From JAJPXC01 sp964562375 (GTDB lineage: Bacteria > Bacteroidota > Bacteroidia > Bacteroidales > Muribaculaceae): a stretch of 7,717 bases of DNA. Below, in pieces: positions 5,229 through 7,717 of the stretch. The DNA is taken from positions 1 through 7,717 of the forward strand of contig CAZLSW010000112.1 of assembly GCA_964562375.1 (NCBI GenBank), given 5' to 3'. The notes below the pieces were generated by a model. That model saw only the letters and a list, made by a program, of their open reading frames with translations, was not told the origin of the DNA and did no database searches. How positions within the stretch are numbered: the first letter of the stretch is position 1; each line of letters starts with the position of its first letter. The position numbers and the translations under genes are program-made.

Positions 5229-6699
5229 CCGCGACACATCCCGCCTTGAGCGCTTATGGTGGCTGTGGCTCCTTGGAGCTGTGGCCGTGTACGGCGTGAT
5301 GGGCTACTTGGTGCCTTGGGAATACGACTCGCTGAATTTCGACTACATTTATCGCACATATAACGGGGGTAGCGAGGCATTTTCGTGGAACGCGTTGATG
5401 CAGTACGCTCAAGAGGTGATCCATAACGACAACGCCCGATTGCCCAACCTGATCGCACCCGTGATGTCGCTGATGGTGCCCCGTTGGCTATGGGGATTGC
5501 TGGCAGGCGTGGCAATGGCCGTGATGATAGGATTCGCCTCCATGCTTCCCTCCTCCAAGCGGCTGCCCTCGCTCACCTTCACCTGGCTGTTGATTATCAT
5601 TGTGCTACCGTGGAGCAACAACCTCTGGGTGGGGGTGTTCGCTTTCAGCTACATCTTCCCCGGGGCGCTGATGATGGTGATTATCTGGCTCTTGGTTAGA
5701 AAGGACGTCGGGCCGTGTCGCCCCGGCAGAGAGGCCGCGTCGGCCCAGAGGTGGATTGTCGCATTTTTCTTAGCTTTACTTTTGGGATGGTGGCATGAGC
5801 AATTCGCGCTGGCTTTGGCTTGCGGATTAATCGCCTGGGTGATTGTTAGAAAGGAAATCGGGCCGTGTCGGCCCGATAAAGAGGTCACCGCGGTGGAACC
5901 GCGCCGCACCGTGGCCCCAAGCTGGGCAATGCTCATAATCGCCTTGGCCTTGATCACTGTGGCCGTTGTGGCTGTTTGCGGCTCGGGAATGACAGCGAGA
6001 ATGGCGGGGGAGAACGGCTGGGAAAAGCTGTCGGCAATGTATGTGCTGAAAAGGAATATACCCACGCTCGCCCTGTGGGTGGTGTTGATTGCCGGAATCT
6101 TCACCAACGGCCGCGGATGGTATCGGCAATGGGTGGAGTCGCCAGTATTGGTGATCACAGCGGTGGGTGCTTTGGCGGCGTTAGTGATACATGTGGCTGG
6201 CGGGGCGGCGGCACGCGGGGCCTTCGCGGCGTCGCTGCTATCGGTGGTGGCTTGGGTGACACTTTTCGCCAACACCAGGGAGCATCAGGCTTCCAAATGG
6301 AGCGTGGCGGTCATTTTACTGTGCATCGCCCAAGGGGCCATGGCCGACTACTACCAATATCCATATTACAAGCAGTACAACTACCTGATGGGGCAAATGC
6401 GCTCCCACCCCGGTGAGACCATCTACTACGACCTGTTACCAGTCGGGCTGGTGCAGTCATGGCAAAAAGGGATGAGCTCGCGTGGAACCTTCGTGGAGCC
6501 GTTCACCTATCAGTGTCTATGGCAAGATCCCCGAATGGAAGGCTCGGTGGTGGTACCCACTTGCCTCGACCGCGACCTTGACGCCGATCCCATCCCCTCG
6601 ATGGTGAGCGACACTGTGCCGCAAGAGGGGCAATACCTGCCTTTCACCGACCGCAAGGGCAAAACTCGATATTACATTATCAACCAACAATCTATATAG
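5218..6699 (+). CDS. Polytopic membrane protein, GT-C glycosyltransferase-like (possibly DUF6056-like), paralogue B
   Basis: This 493-residue protein is a tandem paralogue of the preceding gene. About 73 of 100 residues match in the block from LWWLWLLG (13-20) through TM2, and its ExD (E35, D37), NGGSE (49-53), DNARL (71-75), GWWHEQFAL (190-198) and C-terminal CLDRDL (449-454) motifs are conserved. The same ~11-segment topology with a periplasmic C-terminal domain is expected. The tail is shorter and lacks the tyrosine runs of paralogue A. The ATG lies inside the last codons of paralogue A (11-bp overlap), and the N-terminal alignment supports this start. Two cytoplasmic loops contain the near-identical motifs VRKDVGPCRPGRE (160-172) and VRKEIGPCRPDKE (210-222), both encoded by palindromic DNA and absent from paralogue A. 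The function is unknown; a glycosyltransferase-like role is inferred from architecture only. The retained acidic and HEQ motifs argue that both copies are active. Confidence 0.85.
   Translation: MSTNRDTSRLERLWWLWLLGAVAVYGVMGYLVPWEYDSLNFDYIYRTYNGGSEAFSWNALMQYAQEVIHNDNARLPNLIAPVMSLMVPRWLWGLLAGVAMAVMIGFASMLPSSKRLPSLTFTWLLIIIVLPWSNNLWVGVFAFSYIFPGALMMVIIWLLVRKDVGPCRPGREAASAQRWIVAFFLALLLGWWHEQFALALACGLIAWVIVRKEIGPCRPDKEVTAVEPRRTVAPSWAMLIIALALITVAVVAVCGSGMTARMAGENGWEKLSAMYVLKRNIPTLALWVVLIAGIFTNGRGWYRQWVESPVLVITAVGALAALVIHVAGGAAARGAFAASLLSVVAWVTLFANTREHQASKWSVAVILLCIAQGAMADYYQYPYYKQYNYLMGQMRSHPGETIYYDLLPVGLVQSWQKGMSSRGTFVEPFTYQCLWQDPRMEGSVVVPTCLDRDLDADPIPSMVSDTVPQEGQYLPFTDRKGKTRYYIINQQSI
5695..5734. 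repeat. In-frame palindromic element, copy 1
   Basis: This 40-bp segment starts GTTAGAAAGGA and matches copy 2 at 34 of 40 positions, in the same reading frame and exactly 150 bp upstream of it. Its core (5707-5727) is an imperfect stem around TGT: 7 Watson-Crick pairs, one G/T pair and one C/C mismatch. A second small palindrome follows at 5733-5745 (GGCCG and CGGCC around CGT). It encodes VRKDVGPCRPGRE in the cytoplasmic loop between membrane segments 4 and 5; paralogue A has an unrelated sequence there. Confidence 0.7.
5845..5884. repeat. In-frame palindromic element, copy 2 (perfect 9-bp arms)
   Basis: The core is ATCGGGCCG (5857-5865), spacer TGT, then CGGCCCGAT (5869-5877), a perfect 9-bp inverted repeat inside the coding sequence, giving VRKEIGPCRPDKE. 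Paralogue A shares the flanks closely: 55 of 61 bases up to 5857, and 31 of 33 bases from 5890. Between these blocks A has 14 bp and B has 32 bp, so the palindrome accounts for an 18-bp (6-residue) in-frame difference. It lies in the cytoplasmic loop between membrane segments 6 and 7, a tolerant position. An insertion in B, or a deletion or decay in A, would both fit. Confidence 0.75.
5889..5903. repeat. Inverted repeat shared by both paralogues (copy in B)
   Basis: CGCGGT (5889-5894) and ACCGCG (5898-5903) surround GGA. It is identical to the palindrome at 4370-4384 in paralogue A and lies 12 bp after the perfect 9-bp-arm palindrome, so copy 2 is effectively a pair of adjacent hairpins. Confidence 0.55.
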
Positions 6700-6707
6700 A
6701 AACAACA

Positions 6708-7592
6708 ATGGACAAAAACTCAGAGTACAACTACAAAGGAATGATACTCAGCGGCTTCCTGATGCTGGTCGTTGAGATTGGATTATTAGTGGGAGGTGGC
6801 TTCCTCATCGCCAACGAGAGCGTGGCATCGTTCATCCTCGGCGGATTGGCGCTCCTCGTGGCCATCATCGTGCCGATAGGATTCGTGATGCTGGAACCCA
6901 ACCAAGCCTGCGTGCTTATCTTCTTCGGCAAATACAAGGGCACTTTCGCCCGAGCGGGATACTATTGGGTCAACCCGTTTATGACCAAAAAGAAGCTGTC
7001 GATGCGCTTCGACAACCTCGACATCCAGCCTATCAAGGTGAATGACAAGGCGGGCAACCCGGTGATGATCGGCATGGTGCTGGTGTGGCGCCTGCAGGAC
7101 ACCTACAAGGCAGTGTTCGACCTCGACACGCAAGGCTCGACCAGTATCCACGTGTATCGCTCGTTCGTCGAGATTCAAGGCAACGCCGCATTGCGCGAGG
7201 TAGCCGGCCAATACGCTTACGACAACGACGGCAATCCCAACGAGCTTACCCTCCGCTCGGGTGGCGCTGAAATCAACGAGCTATTGGAGCGCAAAATCAA
7301 CGAGCGACTTGCCATCGCCGGCATCAAGGTGGTGGAAGCACGCATCAATTATCTGGCCTACGCACCCGAGATCGCCGCGGTGATGCTCAAGCGCCAGCAA
7401 GCGGCGGCCATCATCTCGGCGCGAGAGAAGATCGTCGAGGGTGCCGTTACCACCGTCAAGATGGCCTTGGAGCATCTCGAGGGCAACCAAGTGGTGAAGC
7501 TTGGCGAGGAGCAAAAGGCGTCGATTGTTGGCAATTTGCTTGTCGTGCTGTGTTCCGATGAAGCCGCTCAACCTGTGATACCTACCAGATAG
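6708..7592 (+). CDS. SPFH/band-7 domain membrane protein
   Basis: This 294-residue protein has two N-terminal membrane segments (about 12-34 and 40-62) joined by a short turn, followed by an SPFH/band-7 domain (about 63-240) and a helical C-terminal part. The family-typical stretches are PNQACVLIFFGKYKGT (64-79), GYYWVNPF (84-91), IKVNDKAGNPVMIG (109-122), LRSGGAEINELLERKINERL (182-201) and ARINYLAYAPEIA (211-223). SPFH proteins oligomerise in membranes and act as scaffolds or regulators of membrane proteases and microdomains; the partner of this one is unknown. The closing VVLCSDEAAQPV is typical, though the end (IPTR) is a few residues shorter than the TGTL-type ending I recall in relatives. 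The gene starts 8 bp after paralogue B with no Shine-Dalgarno, consistent with the same operon. In many Bacteroidetes this family is followed by a small Arc-type DNA-binding protein; none fits before the window ends. Confidence 0.92.
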   Translation: MDKNSEYNYKGMILSGFLMLVVEIGLLVGGGFLIANESVASFILGGLALLVAIIVPIGFVMLEPNQACVLIFFGKYKGTFARAGYYWVNPFMTKKKLSMRFDNLDIQPIKVNDKAGNPVMIGMVLVWRLQDTYKAVFDLDTQGSTSIHVYRSFVEIQGNAALREVAGQYAYDNDGNPNELTLRSGGAEINELLERKINERLAIAGIKVVEARINYLAYAPEIAAVMLKRQQAAAIISAREKIVEGAVTTVKMALEHLEGNQVVKLGEEQKASIVGNLLVVLCSDEAAQPVIPTR

Positions 7593-7611
7593 TGCCGAAA
7601 ATCCTTCAATT

Positions 7612-7642
7612 TTTGTAAAAAAATATAAAAACGGTATACTTG
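7612..7642 (+). promoter_or_regulatory. Candidate Bacteroidetes-type promoter
   Basis: TTTG (7612-7615) and TATACTTG (7635-7642, one mismatch to TAnnTTTG) are separated by 19 bp, the spacing expected for the -33 and -7 elements of the Bacteroidetes primary sigma factor. The region is AT-rich and follows the SPFH gene stop. It would start transcription near 7648-7650, reading out of the window into an unseen gene. Confidence 0.5.
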
Positions 7643-7649
7643 TGAAGAA

Positions 7650-7713
7650 TTGACCACGAAAATTTGGCGTATGGGTCAAATTGCAGGATAAATTGACATA
7701 GGTTCGCGTCAAT
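7650..7713. promoter_or_regulatory. Two inverted repeats built on TTGAC / GTCAA
   Basis: TTGACC (7650-7655) pairs with GGTCAA (7674-7679), and ATTGAC (7692-7697) pairs with GTCAAT (7708-7713), each a perfect 6-bp arm pair. The four half-sites alternate in orientation just downstream of the candidate promoter, so they could be operator half-sites or leader hairpins. The only readable frames here are tiny (ATG7672 stops after five codons). ATG7712 at the very edge could start the next gene but cannot be assessed. Confidence 0.35.
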
Positions 7714-7717
7714 GGGT

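Noticed and set aside
5649..6275. 208-codon open frame on the minus strand inside paralogue B
   Set aside because: The + strand frame encodes a protein clearly conserved with its neighbour. The antisense frame is low-complexity and stays open because of GC-rich codon use.
7593..7640. Intrinsic terminator after the SPFH gene
   Set aside because: The T and A runs there have no GC-rich stem before them; the region reads better as a promoter.
7281..7712. 143-codon open frame on the minus strand spanning the end of the SPFH gene and the 3' gap
   Set aside because: Most of it is antisense to the conserved SPFH C-terminus, and the part in the gap has no family resemblance.

Overview
The window looks like a chromosomal segment from a Bacteroidales bacterium. 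The reasons are the UmuC, NatA/NatB-type ABC and SPFH protein types, the lack of strong Shine-Dalgarno sites, and a candidate TTTG / TAnnTTTG-type promoter near the right end. The fairly GC-rich coding DNA set against AT-rich intergenic DNA would suit a Muribaculaceae-like gut lineage, but that family-level placement is an inference. All six genes are on the + strand and no gene-free stretch exceeds about 125 bases.

Layout: positions 1-115 are a degenerate 7-bp tandem array followed by three copies of an 8-bp unit, ending directly before a full-length Y-family translesion polymerase gene (umuC, 121-1410). A 79-bp gap containing a near-perfect palindrome separates it from a tightly packed five-gene run at 1490-7592. 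That run holds an ABC ATPase, an ABC-2 permease, two paralogous polytopic membrane proteins of GT-C-like architecture, and an SPFH/band-7 membrane protein. Successive spacings are -4, +8, -11 and +8 bp, so the five genes are very probably one transcription unit. The last 125 bp carry a candidate promoter and two inverted repeats, and probably lead into a gene beyond the window.

How the genes may work together: the ABC pair would export or extract an unknown substrate. The two paralogues look like integral-membrane glycosyltransferase-like proteins, with an ExD motif in the first outside loop, about 11 membrane segments and a periplasmic C-terminal domain. The SPFH protein could organise them in the membrane. 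This grouping is inferred from gene order; no substrate can be read from the sequence.

The most unusual structure is in the second paralogue. Two cytoplasmic loops carry a related ~40-bp in-frame element exactly 150 bp apart. One copy contains a perfect 9-bp-arm palindrome that is absent from the first paralogue, where the alignment on both sides is nearly identical. This resembles a small palindromic repeat that has invaded or been copied within a coding sequence.
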